From: Candidatus Cloacimonadota bacterium
GTDB lineage: Bacteria; Cloacimonadota; Cloacimonadia; JGIOTU-2
DNA length: 13,282 nt
Direction of reading: 5' to 3'
Assembly: GCA_014382685.1 (NCBI GenBank)
Contig: JACNJG010000118.1
Span: 1,714-14,995 of the forward strand
A model generated the notes under the pieces. The model was given only the letters and a program-made list of their open reading frames with translations, made no database searches and was not told the DNA's origin. Below are positions 8,059 to 13,282 of the stretch, piece after piece. Made by a program: the position numbers and the translations under genes. The first letter of the stretch is position 1, and every line of letters begins with the position of its first letter.

Positions 8059-8922
8059 ATGAAATATAGACTAAAAGTTGCAATAAATTACCTTTTGATC
8101 CTCATCGGAGCAGCCCTGATGGGTTTGTCCATTGTGCTGTTCCTTTCTCCCAATAAGATTGCTGCAGGCGGCGTGAGTGGTCTTGCGGTGGTGATAAATC
8201 ATCTTTTTAACATCCCTATCGGTGTGATAATGCTGGTCTTTAATATTCCACTTTTCCTGATAGGACTAAAGGTTCTCGGTAAACGATTCGGCATTCGTAC
8301 GCTCTTCGGAATGATCGCTTTTTCATTATTTACGGATTTTTTCAATAATGTGCTCCATATGCCTGCTGTTACAGAAAATCCGCTTCTTGCCAGTTTGTAT
8401 GGCGGACTGCTGCTTGGTATAGGACTTGGTATTGTGTTCAAAGCGAATGGCTCGACCGGCGGCTCAGATATTGTCGCTCAAATATTCAGCCAGAAACGGC
8501 TCATGACTGCCGGCAATACATTCATTTTGATAGATTTTCTGGTCATCAGCTTTGCGGGATTTTGTTTCAGGGGAGTCGAATATGCACTCTGGGGATTTAT
8601 TGCATTGTATATTTCCAGCAAAGTTATAGATGTCATTATTGCCGGATTGGGATATGCAAAAGCCACATTAATTATTTCTGATAAATCAGAAGAGATAAAG
8701 GATCTTATATTTGAAAAAATGAACAGGGGAGTTACATTTCTGAAAGGTGAAGGCGCCTATTCCCGAAAAGGCAGAGATGTGATCCTGTGCATTGTATCGC
8801 GTAGGGAAGTATCAAAATTAAGCGAAATAGTGAAATCAACGGACCCAGATGCCTTTGTGATAGTTCAAGAAGTTCATCAGATCCTCGGTAAGGGCTTTAA
8901 ACCTCGTGAAAATATTGTATAA
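8059..8922 (+). CDS. YitT family membrane protein (DUF161 + DUF2179)
   Basis: 287-residue integral membrane protein of the YitT family, function not established. Several hydrophobic spans are visible (about 11-30, 53-71, 82-98, 111-128, 153-170 and 175-195). Hallmarks of the family are LSPNKIAAGGVSGLAVV (30-45), FNIPLF (61-66) and the glycine-rich NGSTGGSDIVAQI (130-142). The soluble C-terminal DUF2179 domain (about 225-280) contains RGVTFLKGEGAYS and IVQEVHQILGKGF. The full family length is present and nothing looks broken. It follows the glycosyltransferase at 28 bases, so co-transcription is likely, but the two have no obvious functional link. A roughly 460-base gene-poor stretch follows. 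Confidence 0.92.
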   Translation: MKYRLKVAINYLLILIGAALMGLSIVLFLSPNKIAAGGVSGLAVVINHLFNIPIGVIMLVFNIPLFLIGLKVLGKRFGIRTLFGMIAFSLFTDFFNNVLHMPAVTENPLLASLYGGLLLGIGLGIVFKANGSTGGSDIVAQIFSQKRLMTAGNTFILIDFLVISFAGFCFRGVEYALWGFIALYISSKVIDVIIAGLGYAKATLIISDKSEEIKDLIFEKMNRGVTFLKGEGAYSRKGRDVILCIVSRREVSKLSEIVKSTDPDAFVIVQEVHQILGKGFKPRENIV

Positions 8923-8924
8923 TT

Positions 8925-8930
8925 AAGGAG
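8925..8930 (+). promoter_or_regulatory. Orphan Shine-Dalgarno-like sequence AAGGAG
   Basis: A near-perfect ribosome-binding sequence lies two bases after the YitT stop codon, but the bases at the right distance (8935-8942) hold no start codon. The inverted-arm element begins just afterwards. It may be the former ribosome site of the next gene, separated by an insertion, or chance in an A-rich spacer. Confidence 0.35.
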
Positions 8931-8942
8931 AAAAGAAATATC

Positions 8943-8970
8943 AACCACGAAATACGCGAAAAATACGAAA
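8943..8970 (+). repeat. Left inverted arm: three 9-base CGAAA units
   Basis: After AAC, the arm can be parsed as three consecutive 9-base units: CACGAAATA, CGCGAAAAA, TACGAAAAT (the last running one base past the arm). Each has the core CGAAA. It matches the reverse complement of 9327-9354 at 23 of 28 positions. Confidence 0.65.
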
Positions 8971-9015
8971 ATAATAAAATGAATTTTTATAGAATAAAAT
9001 TCGTAATTTGGATAA

Positions 9016-9073
9016 ACCCTGTAGGATAATTATTTAACGAGGTAAATCCAGCATGACAGATATCCAACAGGGT
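9016..9073. repeat. Internal inverted repeat, 13-base arms
   Basis: ACCCTGTAGGATA (9016-9028) pairs with TATCCAACAGGGT (9061-9073) at 12 of 13 positions around a 32-base loop. Such a stem could fold in DNA or RNA. It lies within the inverted-arm element and has no T tract after it, so it is not an obvious terminator. Confidence 0.6.
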
Positions 9074-9326
9074 AAACCGGAACCAAAATTGAATTCACCA
9101 TCCGGATTCATTTCATTTCACTCTTCGCTACGCTACGCCCAGACAGGACTCCGAGACAAGCAGAGAATACAGAGAAAAATCGGAAATTATCTTAAAGCCC
9201 CTGGCTTAAAATTGAGATTAGCAGTAAATTTTCCTTCTTATCTCACAGTAAACATTGAAAGAATTGTATTATAAAAAAACGGAATTAACGAGATAATGTT
9301 TTGCGATATGTTTTTCTTAAATTCCA

Positions 9327-9354
9327 TTTCGCGATTTTCGTGTTTTTCGTGGTT
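9327..9354 (-). repeat. Right inverted arm: three 9-base CGAAA units
   Basis: Read on the minus strand, after AAC the arm parses as CACGAAAAA, CACGAAAAT, CGCGAAATG, the same 9-base period and CGAAA core as the left arm. It ends 16 bases before the ribosome site of pdxJ. Confidence 0.65.
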
Positions 9355-9380
9355 AAAAATATTTATATGTAGGAGATTTT

Positions 9381-10088
9381 ATGGCAAAATTAGGTGTAAA
9401 TATCGATCATATCGCAACAATACGGCAGGCGCGAAAAACCTTTGAACCGGACCCTGTGGAAGCTGCTTTTATCGCAGAAAAACACGGCGCCGACCAGATA
9501 ACTATCCATCTGCGTGAAGACAGACGCCACATGCAGGACAGAGATCTGCGGATTCTCAGAGAAACAGTGCAAACAAAACTGAACCTTGAAATGGCACCCA
9601 CCGAAGAGATGGTCGCGATTGCAAAAGCAGTGCATCCAGATACTGTTACACTGGTTCCTGAAAAGCGTGAAGAAGTCACAACCGAAGGTGGGCTGAATCT
9701 TGAATTGAAAGGTCTCGAGGAGAAAATTCAGGATCTCAAAAAAGCAGAAATATTCGTAAGTGTCTTTATCGATCCTGATAACGAAGTGGTGAAAATGGCT
9801 CATAAATTAGGCGCTGATGCAGTCGAACTCCATACCGGATATTTTGCAAATGCCAAAACTGAAGAGGATATAGATAAAGAAGTGGAACGCATAAAAGAAG
9901 CTGTACACGTTGGGAAAAAACTCGGACTTTATGTTGCAGCCGGGCACGGAATCACTTATTTTAACGCTCACTATCTCTCGAATATAAAGGATATTGAAGA
10001 ATATAATATCGGGCATTCAATCATCTCCCGGGCGGTTTTCGTTGGGCTGGGAAGAGCAGTAAAAGAGATGAAGGCGCTCATTTCCTGA
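9381..10088 (+). CDS. pdxJ: Pyridoxine 5'-phosphate synthase
   Basis: Last step of the DXP-dependent vitamin B6 pathway: condenses 1-deoxy-D-xylulose 5-phosphate with 3-amino-2-oxopropyl phosphate to give pyridoxine 5'-phosphate, in the cytoplasm. 235 residues, usual family length. The start LGVNIDHIATIRQAR is the family signature. The active-site residues match the E. coli enzyme: H43 in TIHLREDRR, E70 in NLEM, and the histidine of AAGHGITY (H189). The phosphate-binding stretches LVPEKREEVTTEGG (91-104) and NIGHSIISRAV (209-219) are present. The start is fixed by AGGAG at 9371-9375, five bases before the ATG. It is the first gene of the right-hand plus-strand run, five bases ahead of waaA. 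Because the repeat element lies immediately upstream, its promoter may lie inside or be affected by that element; I see no convincing promoter boxes. Confidence 0.97.
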   Translation: MAKLGVNIDHIATIRQARKTFEPDPVEAAFIAEKHGADQITIHLREDRRHMQDRDLRILRETVQTKLNLEMAPTEEMVAIAKAVHPDTVTLVPEKREEVTTEGGLNLELKGLEEKIQDLKKAEIFVSVFIDPDNEVVKMAHKLGADAVELHTGYFANAKTEEDIDKEVERIKEAVHVGKKLGLYVAAGHGITYFNAHYLSNIKDIEEYNIGHSIISRAVFVGLGRAVKEMKALIS

Positions 10089-10093
10089 ATGAT

Positions 10094-11332
10094 ATGTATG
10101 CCTATCTTGCGATAATTTCTTTTCTCTCATTTTTACTCATTCCGTTTTTCATTTTTAAATTAATAAAGAATACCTCAGAATGGAAACAGCGGTTGGGTTT
10201 TATACATTTTTCGAGTTCCGACAAAAAAAGGATTTGGTTCCATGCAGCTTCTGTGGGTGAGATCAATGGACTTACTCCTCTTATTGAGAAATTTATTGAA
10301 ACAAACAAAGATAGTTTTTTCGTTGTTATTTCTACCATGACCACAACCGGTCATGAGAGAGCAAAGCAACTGGCTGCAAAGTATTCTGAAAATATACTCC
10401 CAATCCTGATTCCGCTGGATATACCTTTTGCAGTAAAAAATGCAATAAGAAAAATATCACCCGATGTTCTTGTTATTTCAGAGACTGAAATTTGGCCGGT
10501 TTTGATTCATTATGCTCACAAATATTCCACAAAAATTCTTATCATCAACGGCAGGATCTCCCATAAAACAGTGACAAGCTACAAAAGATTTTGGTTTATT
10601 TTTAAAAATACTCTGAAAAATATTGATGAATTCGGCGTTCAAACTGATGAAGATAAGCAAAGGTTTTCAGAGATCACTTCTCAACCTGTGGAAGTAACCG
10701 GCAACATTAAATTTGCCCTTCATCTGCCAGAGTATGATAGGAATACAATAAAAAAAGCGTGGTTTCTCACCTCACCTTTCATAGTAACTTTTGGCAGCTC
10801 TCGTCCGGGTGAAGAACTTCTTGTTGCAGAACTTTATAATTTTCTAAAAGAAAAGAATGTTGATTTTCAAATCATTCTTGCTCCAAGGCATCTGCAGCGA
10901 CTTGATGAGATTGAAAAACTCCTCTCACAAAATAGAGTTGAGTTCCAAAAACTGTCTGAAGTAACTTCAAAAACACCTCTTCTTCTTGTTGACACAATGG
11001 GGGAGCTAACAAAGGCGTATGCTGTTTCTGATGTTGCCTTGGTCGGAGGAAGCTTTTATGATTTTGAAGGTCACAACCCGCTGGAACCTGCGTATTTTTC
11101 AAAGCCAATTATCATGGGTCCCTATTATTCGAGTTGTAAGGATTCTGTTGCAGCACTGAGTTCTGATGAAGCTATTCAAATAGTGGACAAGGAGCATTTG
11201 CAGGATGCAGTGTTTGAATTGTATAAAAATCCTAATAAGAGAGAACAAATGGGAATGCAAGCAAAGTCAGTCATGGAACAAAATAAGGATGCGCTCGAGA
11301 AAAACTTGCAAATGATCAAGCAATTTCTTTAA
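10094..11332 (+). CDS. waaA: 3-deoxy-D-manno-octulosonic acid (Kdo) transferase
   Basis: Transfers Kdo from CMP-Kdo to lipid A precursor at the inner face of the cytoplasmic membrane; essential early step of lipopolysaccharide inner core. 412 residues, close to the usual 410-425. An N-terminal membrane anchor (about 1-22) is followed by WFHAASVGEINGLTPLI (48-64) with the likely catalytic base E56, the SETEIWPVL motif (129-137), VTGNIKF (201-207), the CMP-Kdo-side motifs GSSRPGEE (234-241) and APRHLQRL (263-270), and the C-terminal signature GGSFYDFEGHNPLEPA (318-333). In the last motif the usual RGGHN reads FEGHN, while H and N are kept. Whether it adds one or more Kdo residues cannot be read. 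It begins five bases after pdxJ, with only a weak ribosome site, so translational coupling is likely. Its presence shows an LPS-type outer membrane. Confidence 0.95.
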   Translation: MYAYLAIISFLSFLLIPFFIFKLIKNTSEWKQRLGFIHFSSSDKKRIWFHAASVGEINGLTPLIEKFIETNKDSFFVVISTMTTTGHERAKQLAAKYSENILPILIPLDIPFAVKNAIRKISPDVLVISETEIWPVLIHYAHKYSTKILIINGRISHKTVTSYKRFWFIFKNTLKNIDEFGVQTDEDKQRFSEITSQPVEVTGNIKFALHLPEYDRNTIKKAWFLTSPFIVTFGSSRPGEELLVAELYNFLKEKNVDFQIILAPRHLQRLDEIEKLLSQNRVEFQKLSEVTSKTPLLLVDTMGELTKAYAVSDVALVGGSFYDFEGHNPLEPAYFSKPIIMGPYYSSCKDSVAALSSDEAIQIVDKEHLQDAVFELYKNPNKREQMGMQAKSVMEQNKDALEKNLQMIKQFL

Positions 11333-11341
11333 TTAGTGAGC

Positions 11342-11347
11342 GAGGTG
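11342..11347 (+). promoter_or_regulatory. Ribosome binding site GAGGTG that sets the amrS start
   Basis: GAGGTG lies three bases before the ATG at 11351. A GTG at 11336 lies upstream of it and would place the site inside the coding region, so the ATG is the better start. Confidence 0.6.
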
Positions 11348-11350
11348 AAC

Positions 11351-12346
11351 ATGAAAGAAGCAATGTTTTATAAAAAACTAACTAACGGCTCGGTACAGTG
11401 CCAGCTCTGTCCGCAGATGTGCGAGATTGCGGAAGGGAAAAGGGGCATGTGTTTTGGTAGAAAGAATGAAAAGGGCATACTCTATGCAGAAAATTATGGA
11501 GAAACGATCTCTGTAGCAATTGATCCTATCGAGAAAAAGCCGCTTTATCATTTTTATCCGGGAAAGGAAATTCTCTCAATCGGACCAAACGGATGTAATC
11601 TCACATGCGATTTCTGCCAGAATTATACTATCTCCCAGCAGAAAGCTCCGACGAGTGCTCTAAATGTGGAAGACCTGATCGCTTTGTGCAGAAAATATAA
11701 CTCAATCGGCGTTGCCTATACATATACGGAACCGCTTATTTGGTATGAATATATACTCGATACTGCAAAGATTTTACACTCTCATGATCTCAGAGTTGTG
11801 CTTGTTACAAACGGTTTTATTAATCCCGAACCATTGAAGCAATTACTTCCTTATGTCGATGCGATGAACGTGGACCTAAAAGCATTCAATAACGATTTTT
11901 ACAAAACCTATTGTTCAGGACGATTGGAGCCGGTGAAAAATACCATCAAAATCGCTGCGAAACACACGCATGTAGAAGTCACAAATCTGCTCATCACAGA
12001 TTTGAATGATTCAAGACAGGAAATTGAGGAGCTGGTAGCTTTTATAGCCGAGGTTGATAGAGAAATCCCCCTCCATTTTTCTCGATATTATCCTGTTTAT
12101 AAAATGAATAAACCTCCCACAAAGCCGGCAACTCTGGAAATGGCTTATGAGATCGGAAAAAAGAAGCTTTCTTATGTATATGTCGGGAATATCAATTTGC
12201 TGAATACTCATGATACTCGCTGCCCGAATTGCAACGAACTGCTGATAAATCGTTCCGGATTTTACACCTCGATCAAGCACATTACCGAACATAATTCATG
12301 CGAAAAGTGCGGACAGAACATTTGTGGGGTTCATCTTTTTGAATAA
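11351..12346 (+). CDS. amrS: AmmeMemoRadiSam system radical SAM enzyme
   Basis: Radical SAM protein of the AmmeMemoRadiSam family, related to pyruvate formate-lyase activating enzymes; the reaction is unknown. 331 residues from the ATG at 11351. An N-terminal cysteine module (C17, C20, C24 and C34, in CQLCPQMC and RGMCFG) precedes the radical SAM domain, whose 4Fe-4S motif is NGCNLTCDFCQN (C82, C86, C89). Further family marks are IGPNGCNLTC, AYTYTEPLIWYEY, VLVTNGFI and MNVDLKAFN. A C-terminal zinc-ribbon-like pair (C291, C294, C317, C320, with C325) closes the protein. The partner domains AMMECR1 and MEMO1 are not encoded in this window and may be elsewhere. It lies 18 bases after waaA and overlaps the next gene, so it is in the pdxJ operon. 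The high cysteine content suits an anaerobe. Confidence 0.92.
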   Translation: MKEAMFYKKLTNGSVQCQLCPQMCEIAEGKRGMCFGRKNEKGILYAENYGETISVAIDPIEKKPLYHFYPGKEILSIGPNGCNLTCDFCQNYTISQQKAPTSALNVEDLIALCRKYNSIGVAYTYTEPLIWYEYILDTAKILHSHDLRVVLVTNGFINPEPLKQLLPYVDAMNVDLKAFNNDFYKTYCSGRLEPVKNTIKIAAKHTHVEVTNLLITDLNDSRQEIEELVAFIAEVDREIPLHFSRYYPVYKMNKPPTKPATLEMAYEIGKKKLSYVYVGNINLLNTHDTRCPNCNELLINRSGFYTSIKHITEHNSCEKCGQNICGVHLFE

Positions 12347-12710
12347 ACGAGAATTGCTTTCCCACCTCACAATTGCGGACGGAGTTCTTATTGGATTTGT
12401 AATTATCTCGATGATCATTTCGGCTGTATTTGTATATAAAACTCCTCAAAAAAATGCTTGTGCAATTATTGAATATAATGGTCGTTCTGAGCAAATATCA
12501 TTACGAAAGGATCGAACATTTTCTTTGGAAAACGGTATGATGATCGAAGTAAAAGACGGCAAGATCAGGGTGAAAGGATCGGACTGCCATCAAAAAATAT
12601 GCGTGAAGCACGGTTGGCTAAGGTATGCCAATGATGTGATCGTGTGCCTTCCGAACAAGACGATAATTTATCTACAAAAAGAATCCGATCTCGATTACAT
12701 AACAAGATAA
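12324..12710 (+). CDS. NusG domain II-containing membrane-anchored protein
   Basis: 128 residues from GTG at 12324; TTG at 12339 is an alternative that gives a cleaner MNKRELLSHL start and a shorter overlap with amrS (8 rather than 23 bases). One transmembrane helix (about 17-38) anchors a small outside domain of the NusG domain II type, here unrelated in role to transcription. Signature: GSDCHQKICVKHGWL (C88, C93) and IVCLPNK (C108), the pattern seen in many small anaerobe proteins next to Gx transporter and FMN-binding genes. The two close cysteines may form a disulphide or bind a metal; this is inference. It is 3 bases ahead of the Gx-type gene, so the pair is surely co-transcribed. The family has no proven function; links to redox or quinone pathways are suggested by neighbourhoods only. 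Confidence 0.85.
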   Translation: MGFIFLNKRELLSHLTIADGVLIGFVIISMIISAVFVYKTPQKNACAIIEYNGRSEQISLRKDRTFSLENGMMIEVKDGKIRVKGSDCHQKICVKHGWLRYANDVIVCLPNKTIIYLQKESDLDYITR

Positions 12711-12713
12711 TTT

Positions 12714-13223
12714 ATGAAATCATCAACCGAAAAAACACTTATCCTCGCAACATATTCGATCATGGCAGTTCTGCTCTTCGTTGTAGAAAGCATTATTCCG
12801 AAACCTCTGCCTTTTATGCGAATAGGACTGGCGAACGTTTTCATCTTGCTTATTCTTGTGCAAATTGGTTTTTTCCCTGCGCTGGTTGTCACGCTGACAA
12901 AGGTTATCGTTGGTAATCTTTTTTCGGGACTGCTTTTTACTCCACTTGTGCTTTTTTCTCTGATAAGCAGTATAATATCTTTGCTTGTCATGTATGCTTT
13001 TTATAAGAGTAGGATTTCATTTAGTCTTATTGGAGTTAGCATTGCAGGAGCGATTTCACATCTGCTCACACAGCTTGTGCTTGGCTATTTTCTTTTTATT
13101 CATACTTCGAGGATTTTTGCTCTATTTCCGATCGTACTGCTTGTTGGATTGGTAAGCGGTTTGATAACTGGGATGTTAGTTATAATTCTGTATAAAAATA
13201 TTCGGTTAAGTTTTGATTATTGA
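12714..13223 (+). CDS. Gx transporter family / heptaprenyl diphosphate synthase component I-like membrane protein
   Basis: 169 residues with five or six hydrophobic spans (about 8-28, 38-58, 60-80, 82-97, 105-128 and 137-160), an ECF-substrate-binding-like layout. The signature is ESIIPKPLPFMRIGLANVFILL (E25, P29-P33, GLAN at 38-41) and LTKVIVGNLFSG (61-72). The family is annotated both as 'Gx transporter' and, from Bacillus, as heptaprenyl diphosphate synthase component I; the polytopic sequence seems to favour a membrane transport role, but I would not name a substrate. In many anaerobes it sits beside NusG-II, FMN-binding, ApbE and polyprenyl synthase genes; here the NusG-II partner is present and any others would be to the right. 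The ATG lies 3 bases after the previous stop and has no strong ribosome site, as expected for coupling. Confidence 0.88.
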   Translation: MKSSTEKTLILATYSIMAVLLFVVESIIPKPLPFMRIGLANVFILLILVQIGFFPALVVTLTKVIVGNLFSGLLFTPLVLFSLISSIISLLVMYAFYKSRISFSLIGVSIAGAISHLLTQLVLGYFLFIHTSRIFALFPIVLLVGLVSGLITGMLVIILYKNIRLSFDY

Positions 13224-13247
13224 AAAGTATAATGATAAGGGTTATGA

Positions 13248-13282
13248 GTGAAAAATTATGAAATAATGGGATTGTTTGGGAT
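13248..13282 (+). CDS. Possible start of a further operon gene (cut by right edge)
   Basis: A GTG at 13248 has AAGGG six bases upstream (13237-13241) and reads VKNYEIMGLFG to the edge without a stop. The nearby ATG at 13244 stops after five codons; an ATG at 13266 is in the same frame as the GTG. Only 11 residues are visible, so no function can be assigned. Confidence 0.3.
   Translation, partial: MKNYEIMGLFG

Larger units (their letters stand above)
8943..9354. mobile_element. MITE-like non-coding element with inverted terminal arms
   Basis: This 412-base stretch fills almost all of the gap between the YitT gene and pdxJ. It begins AACCACGAAA and ends with the reverse complement TTTCGTGGTT; over 28 bases the arms match at 23 positions. 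Inside are a 13-base imperfect inverted repeat (9016-9028 with 9061-9073), a smaller hairpin near 9195-9207, and a 73-codon reading frame without a recognisable product or ribosome site. The flanks share AAATAT (8936-8941 and 9357-9362), which could be a target duplication but is weak evidence in such AT-rich sequence. No transposase is seen, so movement would need one elsewhere. A dispersed regulatory or structural repeat, not a transposon derivative, is the alternative. Confidence 0.5.

Noticed and set aside
8943..8970. Possible CRISPR-like or tandem-repeat array
   Set aside because: Only three 9-base units occur per arm with no spacers, so it cannot be a CRISPR array; the inverted copy at 9327-9354 makes an element end a better reading.
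9195..9207. Small hairpin AAGCC-CCT-GGCTT as a terminator for the YitT transcript
   Set aside because: The stem is only five pairs, lies about 270 bases past the YitT stop and is followed by an A-rich, not T-rich, tract.
9053..9274. 73-codon plus-strand reading frame inside the inverted-arm element
   Set aside because: It has no ribosome site before the ATG, no recognisable domain, and the reading frame runs through one arm of the internal inverted repeat. Its composition is unlike the neighbouring genes. I treat it as a chance frame in a repeat element.
9390..9803. 137-codon minus-strand reading frame antisense to pdxJ
   Set aside because: It lies wholly within the well-conserved pdxJ coding region, and its translation is Phe/Cys/His-rich with no domain; it is a shadow frame.

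Overview
The window is a compact, AT-rich stretch of bacterial chromosome with mostly housekeeping genes. It suggests a Gram-negative anaerobe of an uncultured or poorly cultured lineage. The outer-membrane evidence is waaA (Kdo transfer to lipid A). The anaerobic flavour comes from two radical SAM enzymes and a NusG-II/Gx-transporter pair often found in anaerobes. A Cloacimonadota-like or other FCB-group bacterium would fit, but that is inference; no rRNA or marker gene here settles it.

Left half, minus strand, about 1-6632: a tightly packed run read right to left. It encodes a PHP-domain metal-dependent hydrolase, a small exported YfiM/DUF2279-like protein, a short RodZ-like HTH/membrane protein, a fused TIGR03960-DUF2344 radical SAM protein, and RNase G/E (cut by the left edge). 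Gaps are 9-35 bases, so one transcript is likely. The radical SAM/RNase G pair is a neighbourhood conserved in many bacteria, usually continuing into rplU and rpmA, which would lie off the left edge. Upstream is a separate minus-strand gene for a pilin-like protein, closed off by a hairpin terminator at 6634-6678.

Centre: a divergent intergenic region (7105-7286) separates the pilin gene from a plus-strand pair, a dolichol-phosphate-mannose-synthase-type glycosyltransferase and a YitT-family membrane protein. A gene-poor stretch of about 460 bases follows (8923-9380). It holds a MITE-like element bounded by inverted arms, each built of three 9-base CGAAA units, with an internal 13-base inverted repeat. 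An unused Shine-Dalgarno sequence lies just before it.

Right half, plus strand, 9381 to the end: pdxJ (vitamin B6), waaA (LPS core), amrS (AmmeMemoRadiSam radical SAM), a NusG domain II protein and a Gx transporter/HepPP-synthase-component-I-like membrane protein. Gaps are a few bases, with one overlap, so this is probably one operon. It seems to continue into a gene that just starts at the right edge.

I see no tRNA, rRNA, CRISPR array, recognisable transposase, or defence or toxin-antitoxin system. The features most worth a second look are the inverted-arm element, the pilin with Lys in place of the -1 Gly, the terminator that overlaps the longest reading of the PHP gene, and the conserved but uncharacterised radical SAM neighbourhoods.
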